Positions 8,809 through 17,374 of a stretch of 64,000 nucleotides of DNA are shown here, piece by piece. How positions within the stretch are numbered: the first letter of the stretch is position 1; every line of letters begins with the position of its first letter. The notes under the pieces were generated by a model. That model made no database searches. It was not told the origin of the DNA and saw nothing but the letters and a program-made list of their open reading frames with translations. Position numbers and translations under genes: made by a program. Source of the DNA: Kriegella aquimaris (GTDB lineage: Bacteria; Bacteroidota; Bacteroidia; Flavobacteriales; Flavobacteriaceae); assembly GCF_900103215.1 (NCBI RefSeq), contig NZ_FNGV01000001.1, positions 868,001-932,000 on the forward strand. Direction: 5' to 3'.

Positions 8809-9576
8809 TTAGTTGTTGCTATTGGCCATGCCGATAAACGTATCGATATTATTGGCCTCATCAGAAGAAGAAAACTCATCCCTTATTCTTTGAAAGAATT
8901 TCAAAGCTTTTGAATTTTCATTAAGTTCAAGGGCGGCAACACCCGCTTTGTATAAAAATCTTGGTGTGGTATAATTATTATCGCTGTGCGCAATCGCTGC
9001 CTCATAATAACTTAAGGCATCACTGGGTTGACCCAATTGCATGAAAGCATCACCAATTCCACCTTTCCCCAAGGCCCCTAAAATATCATCATCTGATTTG
9101 AAATCTTCCAAATGATCAATAGCTTCCTGATATTTCTGCATACCCAAATAGGCCATACCCGCTGAATAGTTAGAAAGATTGGCTGCTTTTGTTCCTGGAT
9201 ACTCGTCGATGATATCAAGAAATCCGTATTTGCCCTCTGCACCGTTCAAAGCCAATGTATATAGCGAATCTTTGGCAGTTGTACTGTTCAATGCCTGATC
9301 GAAGTACTGCTGTGGGTAATACATTTCATTAGCGGCACTTGCCTCTTTAGGATTCTGTACAAATTGATGGTAAGCCAAATAACCCAAAACTCCAACCGCA
9401 ATAACGCCGATGAGTCCAAGGATATAGTTTTGATTGGTAGAAACCCAAGCCTCTGTCTTCGAGGCACTTTCATCAAGTGTACTAAAAACTTCAGCGGTAG
9501 TACTATCTTGTACATCTAACTGGTTCTCCTCTTCTTTGGTTTTGGGCTTAAAACCCCGCTTCTTGTATGTAGCCAT
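8809..9576 (-). CDS. tetratricopeptide repeat protein with one membrane anchor
   Basis: 255 residues. A charged N-terminus rich in Lys and Glu is followed by a membrane segment at about 52-71 (YILGLIGVIAVGVLGYLAYHQF) and then a periplasmic helical domain with TPR-like units (for example GMAYLGMQKYQEAIDHLEDF, GDAFMQLGQPSDALSYYEAAI, KAGVAALELNENSKALKFFQRI). The layout resembles YfgM-type proteins that help outer-membrane protein biogenesis, but that link is inference. It is the first gene of the minus-strand run towards ribH and mutL, divergent from recF. Confidence 0.75.
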   Translation of the reverse strand: MATYKKRGFKPKTKEEENQLDVQDSTTAEVFSTLDESASKTEAWVSTNQNYILGLIGVIAVGVLGYLAYHQFVQNPKEASAANEMYYPQQYFDQALNSTTAKDSLYTLALNGAEGKYGFLDIIDEYPGTKAANLSNYSAGMAYLGMQKYQEAIDHLEDFKSDDDILGALGKGGIGDAFMQLGQPSDALSYYEAAIAHSDNNYTTPRFLYKAGVAALELNENSKALKFFQRIRDEFSSSDEANNIDTFIGMANSNN

Positions 9577-9596
9577 CTAAAATTTTATTAATCGCG

Positions 9597-9648
9597 CAAA
9601 AATAAAGGTTTTATTGAAATCCTAAAGGGTATTTATTCGTTATTTTTG
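9597..9648. promoter_or_regulatory. divergent promoter region between the TPR gene and recF
   Basis: Two TATTTTTG octamers fit the -7 consensus TAnnTTTG: one on the minus strand at 9597-9604, 20 bases before the TPR gene start, and one on the plus strand at 9641-9648, 54 bases before recF. The -33 elements are not convincing on either side, so the start points are approximate. Confidence 0.5.
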
Positions 9649-9702
9649 GATATTTTGCATGTTCCCTATTTGTCACTTAAATAAAATCCTACGATTTTCG
9701 AA

Positions 9703-10782
9703 ATGTTTCTAAAAAAATTAGCGCTTGTCAACTATAAAAACATCAGTTCCGAAAATTTTGAATTCGACTCCAAACTAAACTGTTTTGTGGGGCCGAACGG
9801 TATTGGAAAAACTAATATTCTCGATGCAATCTATCATCTTTCTTTCGGTAAAAGCTACTTTAATCCCATTGCGACACAAAACATTCGCCATGATGAGGAC
9901 TTTTTTGTAATCGATGGTGAATTCGAAAAAAACGACAGGGAAGAAAAAATCGTTTGCAGCCTTAAAAAGGGAGCAAAAAAGATAATAAAAAGAAACGGTA
10001 AAATCTACGACCGTCTATCAGATCATATCGGGTTATTGCCCCTGGTCATTATTTCTCCAGCTGATAGAGATCTTATCATAGAAGGCAGTGACACCCGTCG
10101 GAAGTTTGTTGACGGCGTTATTTCACAATCGGACAAAAAATATCTGCAAGATCTGCTCAAGTATAACAAGACCCTAGCACAGCGCAATTCGCTACTTAAG
10201 TATTTTGCAGCCAACCAAACATTCGACAAAGCGACTTTGGAAGTTTATGACGAACAACTAAACAGTTATGGGTCTACTATTCACGACAAACGCAAGGCAT
10301 TTATAAATATTTTTACCCCTATTTTCGAAGAGCAATATGCCGTTATTTCGGGCGGAAATGAAAAAGTATCCTTAACCTACGACAGCAAACTGACCGACAA
10401 CAGTTTACTGACACTTTTAAAAAACAATATTGAAAAAGATCGCTTCTCACAATACACAGGGGTGGGCATACACAAAGATGATCTCAGTTTTTTGATCAAC
10501 GGGCACCCTATTAAAAAGTTCGGGAGCCAAGGGCAACAAAAATCATATTTGATAGCCTTAAAATTCGCACAGTTCCATCTTATAAAAGAACTGGCCAAGA
10601 CCACCCCAATTTTATTATTGGACGACATTTTTGATAAATTGGATGAAAACAGGGTATCCCATATTATTAATTTGGTAGACCATGAAAATTTCGGTCAGCT
10701 CTTTATCAGCGACACCCATGCCGAACGCACCGAAAATATAATTAAAAACATACACCAATCGTATAAAATCTTTAAATTGTAA
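9703..10782 (+). CDS. recF: DNA replication and repair protein RecF
   Basis: 359 residues, normal size. RecF is an SMC-like ABC ATPase that, with RecO and RecR, loads RecA on gapped DNA. The Walker A loop is [11 protein letters not shown] near residues 30-38, the ABC signature region is [20 protein letters not shown] near 267-286, and the Walker B reads [15 protein letters not shown] near 304-318, followed by the QLFISDTH switch. The gene order recF, a small lipoprotein and a DUF721 gene, with spacings of 1 base or overlaps, indicates one operon. Confidence 0.97.
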   Translation: MFLKKLALVNYKNISSENFEFDSKLNCFVGPNGIGKTNILDAIYHLSFGKSYFNPIATQNIRHDEDFFVIDGEFEKNDREEKIVCSLKKGAKKIIKRNGKIYDRLSDHIGLLPLVIISPADRDLIIEGSDTRRKFVDGVISQSDKKYLQDLLKYNKTLAQRNSLLKYFAANQTFDKATLEVYDEQLNSYGSTIHDKRKAFINIFTPIFEEQYAVISGGNEKVSLTYDSKLTDNSLLTLLKNNIEKDRFSQYTGVGIHKDDLSFLINGHPIKKFGSQGQQKSYLIALKFAQFHLIKELAKTTPILLLDDIFDKLDENRVSHIINLVDHENFGQLFISDTHAERTENIIKNIHQSYKIFKL

Positions 10783-10783
10783 T

Positions 10784-11203
10784 ATGGAACGATTTTTTTA
10801 TATTATATTGATTTTCATAATATTAGGTTGCTCAGGGAAGATTTCGGATACTGATTTGCAGCAATTGAACGGGTATTGGGAAATAGAAAATGTGACCTTT
10901 GCAGACGGAAGCACCAAAGCCTATAACGTAAACACGACGGTCGACTATATTGAAATTGATGGTTTAAAGGGATTTCGAAAAAAGGTAAAACCAAAATTCG
11001 ATGGCACTTACGACACTTCAAACGATGCGGAATTTTTTACCCTAGAACATCAAAATGACAGTTTTATCATACATTATAAAAACGATTTAAGTGAATGGAC
11101 GGAGGCACTCACCCAACTATCGCGAACCAATTTTGCAGTCGTCGGGGAAAACAACACCACCTATCACTACAGACGCTATGAACCCATTAACATACAAGAA
11201 TAA
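10784..11203 (+). CDS. small lipoprotein of the recF operon
   Basis: 139 residues. The signal IILIFIILGC ends in a lipobox with Cys16, so the mature protein is probably anchored to a membrane. The rest (LNGYWEIENVTFADGSTKAYNVNTTVDYIEI and onward) looks like a small beta-barrel of the lipocalin-like type, which is inference from the pattern of alternating hydrophobic residues and the GYWEIE start. It begins one base after recF stops and its stop overlaps the ATG of the next gene. No specific function can be given. Confidence 0.7.
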   Translation: MERFFYIILIFIILGCSGKISDTDLQQLNGYWEIENVTFADGSTKAYNVNTTVDYIEIDGLKGFRKKVKPKFDGTYDTSNDAEFFTLEHQNDSFIIHYKNDLSEWTEALTQLSRTNFAVVGENNTTYHYRRYEPINIQE

Positions 11204-11499
11204 TGGCTAAACGAAATAATACCAATTTACCTCTGGGTGACGCCCTAAACGAATTTTTAAAGGAAAATCGACTACAAAAGGGTATCGACAAGGTAAACGC
11301 TAGGGAAGCATGGGCAAGACTAATGGGGAATGGGGTAAACAATTATACCACGGCGGTAGAACTTCGTAACGACACGTTGTTCGTAGCACTTTCTTCTTCC
11401 GTACTTCGTGAAGAACTCAGCCACGGAAAATCAAGAATTATTGTAATGTTCAATGAAGAAATGGGCAAAGAGGTGGTGAAGAAGCTAGTACTTAGATAA
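11203..11499 (+). CDS. DUF721 (DciA-like) protein
   Basis: 98 residues, all of it the DUF721 domain: LGDALNEFLKENRLQKGIDKVNAREAWARLMGNGVNNYTTAVELRNDTLFVALSSSVLREELSHGKSRII. DciA-type DUF721 proteins load the replicative helicase in bacteria lacking DnaC, and the position behind recF matches the replication context. Whether this short form has that activity is inference. The ATG overlaps the stop of the lipoprotein gene, and a bidirectional terminator follows directly. Confidence 0.82.
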   Translation: MAKRNNTNLPLGDALNEFLKENRLQKGIDKVNAREAWARLMGNGVNNYTTAVELRNDTLFVALSSSVLREELSHGKSRIIVMFNEEMGKEVVKKLVLR

Positions 11500-11506
11500 A
11501 TATAAA

Positions 11507-11545
11507 AGGCCTGACAGATTTAAAAAACCTATCAGGCCTGAATAT
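11507..11545. terminator. bidirectional terminator between the recF operon and ndk
   Basis: GGCCTGACAG at 11509-11518 can pair with CTATCAGGCC at 11529-11538 (one mismatch), with A-rich and T-rich flanks on both sides. It sits between two convergent genes that leave only 47 bases, so it can serve both. Confidence 0.8.
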
Positions 11546-11546
11546 T

Positions 11547-11966
11547 TTAGTATATTTCCCTTCCTGAAAAATGAAAAGCGCCTTCAATAGCCGCATTTTC
11601 ATCACTGTCGGAACCATGCACGGCATTCTCCGCAATATTTGTAGCGAATAATTTACGAATGGTACCTTCGGCAGCCTCCGCAGGGTTGGTAGCACCGATT
11701 AAAGCGCGAAAATCTTCAACTGCATTTTCTTTTTCCAAAATGGCGGAAACAATAGGACCACGGGTCATAAACTCGACCAATTCACCGAAAAAGGGTCTTT
11801 CTTTATGAATCGCATAAAATTCCTGCGCATCCCTTAGGCTTAATTGGGTATATTTCATAGCCACGATTTTAAAACCTGCGGAAGCTATTTTTTCCAGTAT
11901 TGCACCAATATGGCCGTTCTCAACAGCATCGGGCTTTATCATCGTAAAAGTTCTGTTCGTACTCAT
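11547..11966 (-). CDS. ndk: nucleoside diphosphate kinase
   Basis: 139 residues, normal size. Ndk transfers the gamma phosphate from ATP to other nucleoside diphosphates through a phospho-histidine. The sequence starts [20 protein letters not shown], has [19 protein letters not shown] in the middle, and [24 protein letters not shown] with the active-site His near the end. The ATG at 11966 lies 16 bases after a good -7 box. The neighbour on the other side, a DHH phosphoesterase, is divergent. Confidence 0.98.
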   Translation of the reverse strand: MSTNRTFTMIKPDAVENGHIGAILEKIASAGFKIVAMKYTQLSLRDAQEFYAIHKERPFFGELVEFMTRGPIVSAILEKENAVEDFRALIGATNPAEAAEGTIRKLFATNIAENAVHGSDSDENAAIEGAFHFSGREIY

Positions 11967-11982
11967 TTTTTAAAATTTTGGG

Positions 11983-12012
11983 CAAAAATACGTTTTATTC
12001 CACAACTCACAA
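11983..12012 (-). promoter_or_regulatory. ndk promoter, TTG-N19-TATTTTTG
   Basis: On the minus strand TTG (12010-12012) is followed after 19 bases by TATTTTTG (11983-11990). Both elements and the spacing fit the Bacteroidota housekeeping sigma consensus. The leader would be about 10 bases. Confidence 0.7.
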
Positions 12013-12135
12013 GTACACGCATTTGAAGTCCTTTATAAATAAGCTGTTCCTAACTGGATTTTGTTATGATGAACTATCCATAACATAGTAAAGCGATATC
12101 AAAATAAAAGCAACCCGTTAGTTTTATTATTATTG

Positions 12136-12143
12136 TATCTTTG
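12136..12143 (+). promoter_or_regulatory. -7 box TATCTTTG directly before the DHH gene
   Basis: TATCTTTG fits TAnnTTTG and ends 5 bases before the ATG at 12149, so the transcript would start on or next to the start codon. A possible -33 (TTAG) lies near 12118. A short inverted repeat, TGTTATG at 12062-12068 and CATAACA at 12079-12085, lies further upstream. Confidence 0.55.
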
Positions 12144-12148
12144 CACGC

Positions 12149-13165
12149 ATGAATTTTGAGGAAATTAACTCGGTAAAAGCACTGCTTTCCAAACCGCAAA
12201 AAATTGTAATCGTACCCCATAAAAACCCTGATGGCGATGCTATCGGATCTACTTTGGGACTATGGCACTTTTTAAAGAACATGGGGCAAGATGCTTCGGT
12301 TATTGTACCTAATGATTACCCTAGGTTTCTAAAATGGATGCCGGGAAACGAAGACATTATCAACTTTGAACGTAAAAATTCAGAAGCCAAAGAAAGAATT
12401 AGTCAGGCAACTTTAATTTTTACACTCGATTTCAACCATTTGGGCCGTATAGGGCAAATGCAATCTGAACTAGAAAGTGCGGACGCCACCTTTATAATGA
12501 TAGACCATCATCAAGAACCGGCCGATTATGCACAAATCACCTATTCCGATGTTTCCATGAGTTCGACATGCGAAATGGTTTACACCTTTATCGAGAAATT
12601 GGGAGGAGTACAAGCCATAACTTCGGAAATCGCCAATTGTCTGTATGCCGGTATTATGACTGATACGGGGTCGTTCAAATTCGCATCTACTACAAGTAGA
12701 ACCCATAGAGTGATTGCCGACCTAATAGATAAAGGGGCCGAAAACACAAAAATACACCACCAGATTTACGACACGAACACCCCAGCCCGATTACATCTAC
12801 TGGGTTGCGCATTAAAGAATATGGTGATCTTAGAAAAGTTTCGTACCGCTTATATCACCCTTAGCCAAGAAGAATTGGATGCCCATGAATATAAAAAGGG
12901 CGACACCGAGGGTTTTGTAAATTATGGCCTGACCCTTGACGGAATTATATTTGCGGTAATTTTCATTGAAAACAAGGAAGAGGGAATCATAAAAATTTCG
13001 TTCCGGTCGGTGGGCGACTTTTCAGTAAACGAATTTGCAAGAAAGCATTTCCAAGGGGGCGGACATGATAATGCGGCAGGTGGAAAAAGTGACGTCTCCA
13101 TAGCGGAGACTACCAAATTCTTTGAATCTTTATTGCCTAATTACACTGATAAATTATGGATTTAA
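12149..13165 (+). CDS. DHH/DHHA1 phosphoesterase, NrnA-like
   Basis: 338 residues. Bimodular DHH/DHHA1 enzyme of the NrnA type, which degrades nanoRNA or cyclic dinucleotide breakdown products and may remove phosphate from pAp. Motifs: IVPHKNPDGDAIGST (metal-binding Asp pair, 22-36), FTLDFNHLGRIGQ, MIDHHQEPADY (DHH, near 117), IMTDTGSFKF, and the DHHA1 substrate loop GGGHDNAAGG near the C-terminus. Its end overlaps gldI by 10 bases, so the two are in one operon with the isomerase gene that follows. Confidence 0.9.
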   Translation: MNFEEINSVKALLSKPQKIVIVPHKNPDGDAIGSTLGLWHFLKNMGQDASVIVPNDYPRFLKWMPGNEDIINFERKNSEAKERISQATLIFTLDFNHLGRIGQMQSELESADATFIMIDHHQEPADYAQITYSDVSMSSTCEMVYTFIEKLGGVQAITSEIANCLYAGIMTDTGSFKFASTTSRTHRVIADLIDKGAENTKIHHQIYDTNTPARLHLLGCALKNMVILEKFRTAYITLSQEELDAHEYKKGDTEGFVNYGLTLDGIIFAVIFIENKEEGIIKISFRSVGDFSVNEFARKHFQGGGHDNAAGGKSDVSIAETTKFFESLLPNYTDKLWI

Positions 13166-13716
13166 AGCGTTGCTGTTATTTACTATGCCTGATTATAGGC
13201 TTATCAAGTTGTGAGGGGCCACAGCCCCGTAGACCGGTAAAAGTCAAAACAGGAAGTTTTTTCAAAGCTTCTGCAGATCGAAGCAAAAAACTCTTGGCAC
13301 AAGAAGAAGCGGCAATCCAAGAAATCATCGCAAAAGATTCCGAACATACCTACCAACATAGTTCCTATGGTTCATGGTATTATTATAATCAAAAAAATGA
13401 ATCGGCCAATTATACACCACAGCCTGATGATTTAGTCACCCTTACCTACAATATCGTGACCTTTGAAAACGATACACTTTACTCCAATGAAGATATTGGT
13501 ATCATCAAATATAAAGTTGACAAACAAGAATTGTTTCAAGGGCTTAGAAATAGCGTTAAGCTTCTAAAAGAAAATGAAACAGCCACTTTTTTGTTCCCTT
13601 CTTCATTGGCCTACGGCTACCATGGTGATGATAATAAGATAGGGGTCAGCGTGCCCATTAAAGTAACAATATCGCTTTTGGAAATTGAAAAACAAAACGA
13701 ACAAATTCAAAATTAA
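13156..13716 (+). CDS. gldI: gliding motility lipoprotein with FKBP-type isomerase domain
   Basis: 186 residues. The signal LLCLIIGLSSC gives a lipobox with Cys19. The C-terminal half is an FKBP fold (DLVTLTYNIVTFENDTLYSNEDIG, LFQGLRNSVKLLKENETATFLFPSSLAYGYHGD). GldI is a lipoprotein needed for gliding and type IX secretion in Flavobacterium, where it is thought to help fold other Gld proteins in the periplasm. The identification rests on the length, lipobox, FKBP domain and the conserved position behind the DHH gene. Several residues of the usual FKBP pocket cannot be checked by eye. Confidence 0.82.
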   Translation: MDLKRCCYLLCLIIGLSSCEGPQPRRPVKVKTGSFFKASADRSKKLLAQEEAAIQEIIAKDSEHTYQHSSYGSWYYYNQKNESANYTPQPDDLVTLTYNIVTFENDTLYSNEDIGIIKYKVDKQELFQGLRNSVKLLKENETATFLFPSSLAYGYHGDDNKIGVSVPIKVTISLLEIEKQNEQIQN

Positions 13717-13726
13717 AACAGTTAAT

Positions 13727-14878
13727 ATGAAAAAAACGAATGTATTTTTATTGATTATAACCGTGCTATTGGCCAGTTGTAAAAGTCAATATGCCGAATT
13801 AGGAGATGGTCTCTTTGCCGATATCCATACCACTAAGGGCGATATTATCGTTAAATTAGAATATGAACTAACCCCTATCACGGTGGCCAACTTTATCTCA
13901 TTAGCAGAAGGAAAAAGCCCTTTCGTCAGTGAGGAATACAAGAACAAAAAATACTACGATAACGTCATTTTTCACAGGGTCATGAAAGATTTCATGATTC
14001 AAGGGGGAGACCCCACGGGAACCGGCAGTGGAAACCCTGGATATAAGTTCAAAGACGAGCTCACAGATTCCCTGCACCATGATAAAAAAGGAATACTATC
14101 AATGGCCAATGCAGGTTTTGAAACCAACGGCAGCCAATTTTTTATCACCCATAAAGCTACACCTTTTCTTGACGGTTATGAAAACGGAATGCTTAAGCCC
14201 TGTCAGAATCCGAGAGTTAGCTGTCACACGGTTTTTGGTGAAGTCATTGAAGGCATGGATGTTGTCGATTCGATAGCCAACGTAAAAACCGGTGAAGGTG
14301 ATAGACCCATCGACACGATAAGTATGAAGACAGTTCAGATTATTCGAAATGGGAGAGCGGCGAAAAACTTTGATGCCATTCAGGTGTTGAGTGATTATTT
14401 TGAGGCGGAAAAAGCCAAAATTGCGGCCATTGAAAAACTAAAAAGCGATATGGCTACCGAATTCGAAGCTCAAAAAGAAAAAGCGGAAGAGTTGCCTTCA
14501 GGACTCAGAATAATGACACTTCAAGAGGGTAACGGTGAAAAACCAAAACATGGACAACAAGTAGGTGTACATTATGCAGGATATTTGAGTGATGGATCTT
14601 TGTTCGATAGCAACTACGAGGAAATAGCTACAAAATATGGGAAATATGATGAGTCTCGTAAACAACAAATGTTATACGAGCCCAGCCCGATGGATTACAG
14701 CCCAGATGCCTCATTGATCGCTGGTTTTAAAGAGGGTATGATGACCATGAAAGTCGGCGATAAAATTCGTTTGTTCATTCCTCCACATTTGGGTTACGGA
14801 CCACAAGGATCTAGAGGAGTTATTCCTCCTAATGCCGATTTAATCTTCGATTTGGAGATTACCGAAATTATGGATTGA
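13727..14878 (+). CDS. cyclophilin-FKBP fusion peptidyl-prolyl isomerase lipoprotein
   Basis: 383 residues from ATG 13727; a longer frame from 13685 would overlap gldI and hide the signal. MKKTNVFLLIITVLLASC gives a lipobox with Cys18. Residues about 30-200 form a cyclophilin domain (FHRVMKDFMIQGGDPTGTGSG, NGSQFFIT, HTVFGEV), a helical linker follows (about 210-255), and about 260-383 is an FKBP domain (VGVHYAGYLSDGSLFDSN, FKEGMMTMKVGDKIRLFIPPHLGYGPQG, IPPNADLIFDLEI). Two isomerase families in one periplasmic chain is a known but uncommon design, reported from Flavobacterium. Its site next to gldI suggests folding help for envelope proteins. Confidence 0.92.
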   Translation: MKKTNVFLLIITVLLASCKSQYAELGDGLFADIHTTKGDIIVKLEYELTPITVANFISLAEGKSPFVSEEYKNKKYYDNVIFHRVMKDFMIQGGDPTGTGSGNPGYKFKDELTDSLHHDKKGILSMANAGFETNGSQFFITHKATPFLDGYENGMLKPCQNPRVSCHTVFGEVIEGMDVVDSIANVKTGEGDRPIDTISMKTVQIIRNGRAAKNFDAIQVLSDYFEAEKAKIAAIEKLKSDMATEFEAQKEKAEELPSGLRIMTLQEGNGEKPKHGQQVGVHYAGYLSDGSLFDSNYEEIATKYGKYDESRKQQMLYEPSPMDYSPDASLIAGFKEGMMTMKVGDKIRLFIPPHLGYGPQGSRGVIPPNADLIFDLEITEIMD

Positions 14879-14894
14879 TAATTAATATAAAAGC

Positions 14895-14941
14895 ATTCGG
14901 TAGGTGATATCATGTATGTCACATGTTTTCACCTACCGAAT
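14895..14941. terminator. bidirectional terminator with a perfect 13-bp stem
   Basis: ATTCGGTAGGTGA at 14895-14907 pairs perfectly with TCACCTACCGAAT at 14929-14941 around a 21-base loop. It lies between the stop of the fusion isomerase and the convergent CBS gene. There is a T/A-rich run on each side but no clean U-tract. Confidence 0.7.
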
Positions 14942-14966
14942 ATATTTAATTCCCCGGGGTTATGGT

Positions 14967-15434
14967 TTATTTACCCCACTGCTGTCCTTTCAATTTTACG
15001 GTCGCCTTTAGTATATCTTTCTGAGATATTTGTCCGACCAATTTACCGTTTTCAACGATTGGAAAACGACGTCGTTTATCACTTAAAAACTTATTTGCCG
15101 CATCAAAGATATTCATATTGCCATCTATGGTCTCGACATTTCTCACCATACGATTTTCTATGGTATTATTTTCCATAGGCATATTATAATACCTGCTTTC
15201 GCTGATGTGCTTAATACAATCCCCTTCGGAAATTATTCCGATCAATTCATTCTTCTCGTTGACCACTGGGCCACCCGATATTTTATATCTTATAAGGGAT
15301 TCTATAACTTCTTCAACAGATTGTTCCGGGTTAAAGGTGATCAACTTTGTAGTCATATAATCACTGACCTTCAACGGAATATCTTCTGTAGATTGTGATT
15401 GCCTTCTTGCGCCTTGAAAACTTTTGATTGCCAT
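14967..15434 (-). CDS. CBS-pair domain protein
   Basis: 155 residues consisting of a basic N-terminal stretch (FQGARRQSQ) and two CBS repeats: VSDYMTTKLITFNPEQSVEEVIESLIRYKISGGPVVNEKNELIGIISEGDCIK and MVRNVETIDGNMNIFDAANKFLSDKRRRFPIVENGKLVGQISQKDILKA. Such stand-alone CBS pairs bind adenine nucleotides and act as sensors or regulators. No partner domain is present, and the neighbours (isomerase and pepD) do not point to a target. Confidence 0.88.
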   Translation of the reverse strand: MAIKSFQGARRQSQSTEDIPLKVSDYMTTKLITFNPEQSVEEVIESLIRYKISGGPVVNEKNELIGIISEGDCIKHISESRYYNMPMENNTIENRMVRNVETIDGNMNIFDAANKFLSDKRRRFPIVENGKLVGQISQKDILKATVKLKGQQWGK

Positions 15435-15748
15435 AACAGTTAATTTTAAGGTGAGGAGGGAGTTACTTAAAAATACAAAATTTTACTTAATTCCTCCAAC
15501 AATAACTGTTAAGGTTACTAATTATCAACAACATACATTTAATTATCTTCCCATAGAACCGAGTAGAAATAAGGGTCGAAACGGATAATATACTTCCATC
15601 TACAAAAAATCAACTCCATCATCTGATTAAAAATGTATCAAATCATGGTACTCCTTTTACCAATGACTAAAGGAAGTCGGTAATACCTATTTTAATCGAT
15701 ATTGGTATGTTTTCTAAAACGTTGTTAGGGAATATTAATTTAGCAGGC
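15435..15748. other. 314-base gap without a gene
   Basis: A/T-rich stretch between the CBS gene and the end of pepD, both on the minus strand. I see no open frame of note, no tRNA, and no convincing hairpin. It probably holds the CBS gene promoter; no -7 box stands out clearly. Confidence 0.5.
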
Positions 15749-17209
15749 TTACGCTCTTGGCGTTTCCTTTAAGACCTCTAACAAAAACTTCCAGAACTTC
15801 TGAACAGAAGAAATACTGACCCGCTCATCGGGAGAGTGTGCTCCTTTTATGGTGGGACCAAAGCTTATCATATCCATCTCGGGATAATTTTGACCTAAAA
15901 TACCACATTCGAGTCCGGCATGGCAAGCCACAACTTCGGGCTCTTCGTCAAATAGCTCTTTGTATTTATTCTTTAAGACCTCAAGAATGCGAGAATTGGG
16001 GTTGGGTTGCCAACCTGGGTAATCGCCCGATAGCACAACCTCAAAACCAGCCATTTCAAAAGTGGCCCGAAGGGCATTTGATAAATCTGCTTTGGCCGAA
16101 TCTACCGAAGATCGGGTAAGACAACCAATCCTTATTTTCCCATCTTTTAGTATGACGCGCGCCACATTATTGGAAGTTTCCACCAAATCAGGTATTGCGG
16201 CATTCATACCATAAACTCCATTATGAGCCACATATACTGCGTTAAGTAGCTTTTCTTGAGCCCCGAGCCCCATCACTTTCTTCGGTTTGGTAATGGTCTT
16301 ATAACTCAATTGCAGGTCTGGCTCCATTATTTTAAGCTCGTCTTTGATAGCTGCAGTCCACTGCTCTAAATCTTTTTCAAAATTGTCTTTATGTGCCTTA
16401 TCCACGACTATTTTCACGGTACTTTCCCGAGGTATGGCATTACGCAGCCCTCCCCCATCAATTTCTGCTATACGAATATTATATTCTTTGGTGCTGAGAT
16501 ATAATAAACGATTCATTATTTTATTGGCGTTGCCCAGCCCTTTATGAATCTCTATACCACTATGTCCGCCCTTTAATCCTCGGAGCTTTAGTTCATAGGC
16601 CAGCACCCCTCGAGGTACCGGTTTTTCGGAATAAGATCGTGTTGCCGTAACATCAACGCCTCCCGCACAACCGATATCGACTTCATCATCTTCCTCTGTA
16701 TCTAAGTTCAATAATATTTCTCCTTTCAACAAACCTCCTTTAAGGCCCATTGCTCCCGTCATTCCTGTTTCCTCATCTATTGTAAAAAGAGCTTCCAGCG
16801 GTGGATGCGAAATATCGGAACTCTTTAGTAGTGCCATTATTGAGGCTACACCTAGACCATTATCAGCGCCCAACGTAGTTCCCTTGGCTTTTACCCAGTC
16901 CCCTTCTATTCTCATTTGTATGCCCTCGGTCTCAAAATCAAAACTAGTATCCGCATTTTTTTGGTGTACCATATCTAAATGAGATTGCAACACCACCGTT
17001 TTCCTATCTTTCATTCCGGCACTGGCGGGTTTCTTGATAATAACATTACCCACTTCATCTTTGATAGCCTCTAGCCCCAAAGATTTCCCAAAATCAAGCA
17101 TGAACTGTATTACCCTTTCCTCTTTTTTGGAAGGCCGCGGAACGGCGTTTAAGTCGGCAAAGCTGTTCCAAACTGATCGGGGTTCCAATTCTCGTATATC
17201 GTTGTGCAT
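15749..17209 (-). CDS. pepD: aminoacyl-histidine dipeptidase (M20C)
   Basis: 486 residues, normal for PepD. Zinc-dependent cytosolic dipeptidase that splits Xaa-His and other dipeptides. Motifs: VVLQSHLDMVHQKN (metal His/Asp, near 80-90), KAKGTTLGADNGLGVA (metal Asp), LFTIDEETGMTGAMGL (catalytic Glu and metal Glu), LNLDTEEDDEVDIGCAGG, RGLKGGHSGIEIHKGLGNA (lid domain) and VACHAGLECGIL near the C-terminus. It stands alone, divergent from the DUF3810 gene across about 165 bases. Confidence 0.96.
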   Translation of the reverse strand: MHNDIRELEPRSVWNSFADLNAVPRPSKKEERVIQFMLDFGKSLGLEAIKDEVGNVIIKKPASAGMKDRKTVVLQSHLDMVHQKNADTSFDFETEGIQMRIEGDWVKAKGTTLGADNGLGVASIMALLKSSDISHPPLEALFTIDEETGMTGAMGLKGGLLKGEILLNLDTEEDDEVDIGCAGGVDVTATRSYSEKPVPRGVLAYELKLRGLKGGHSGIEIHKGLGNANKIMNRLLYLSTKEYNIRIAEIDGGGLRNAIPRESTVKIVVDKAHKDNFEKDLEQWTAAIKDELKIMEPDLQLSYKTITKPKKVMGLGAQEKLLNAVYVAHNGVYGMNAAIPDLVETSNNVARVILKDGKIRIGCLTRSSVDSAKADLSNALRATFEMAGFEVVLSGDYPGWQPNPNSRILEVLKNKYKELFDEEPEVVACHAGLECGILGQNYPEMDMISFGPTIKGAHSPDERVSISSVQKFWKFLLEVLKETPRA

Positions 17210-17361
17210 CTTCTTTTGCTATTTGTTCGCAAAGATAAGGCTTGCAACCCTAAAAAGCTCCATTTTAGGAGTGCGACATCCTACTAAAAATGTAAATGCC
17301 TGAGTGTTTAACAGATGGATGATTTTATTGGAATGAAAATTCGGAAAGTTATTATTATGGT

Positions 17362-17369
17362 TAATTTTG
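17362..17369 (+). promoter_or_regulatory. -7-like box TAATTTTG before the DUF3810 gene
   Basis: TAATTTTG ends 5 bases before ATG 17375. It matches the -7 consensus and the spacing seen at 12136, 28469 and 8174, but no -33 TTG lies at the expected distance, and the box would be inside the gene if translation began at 17315 or 17357. Confidence 0.35.
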
Positions 17370-17374
17370 ACCTG

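Noticed and set aside
12062-12085. Hairpin TGTTATG/CATAACA as a terminator for ndk or the DHH gene
   Set aside because: It lies between two divergent gene starts, so a terminator makes no sense; a short operator is possible but unsupported.
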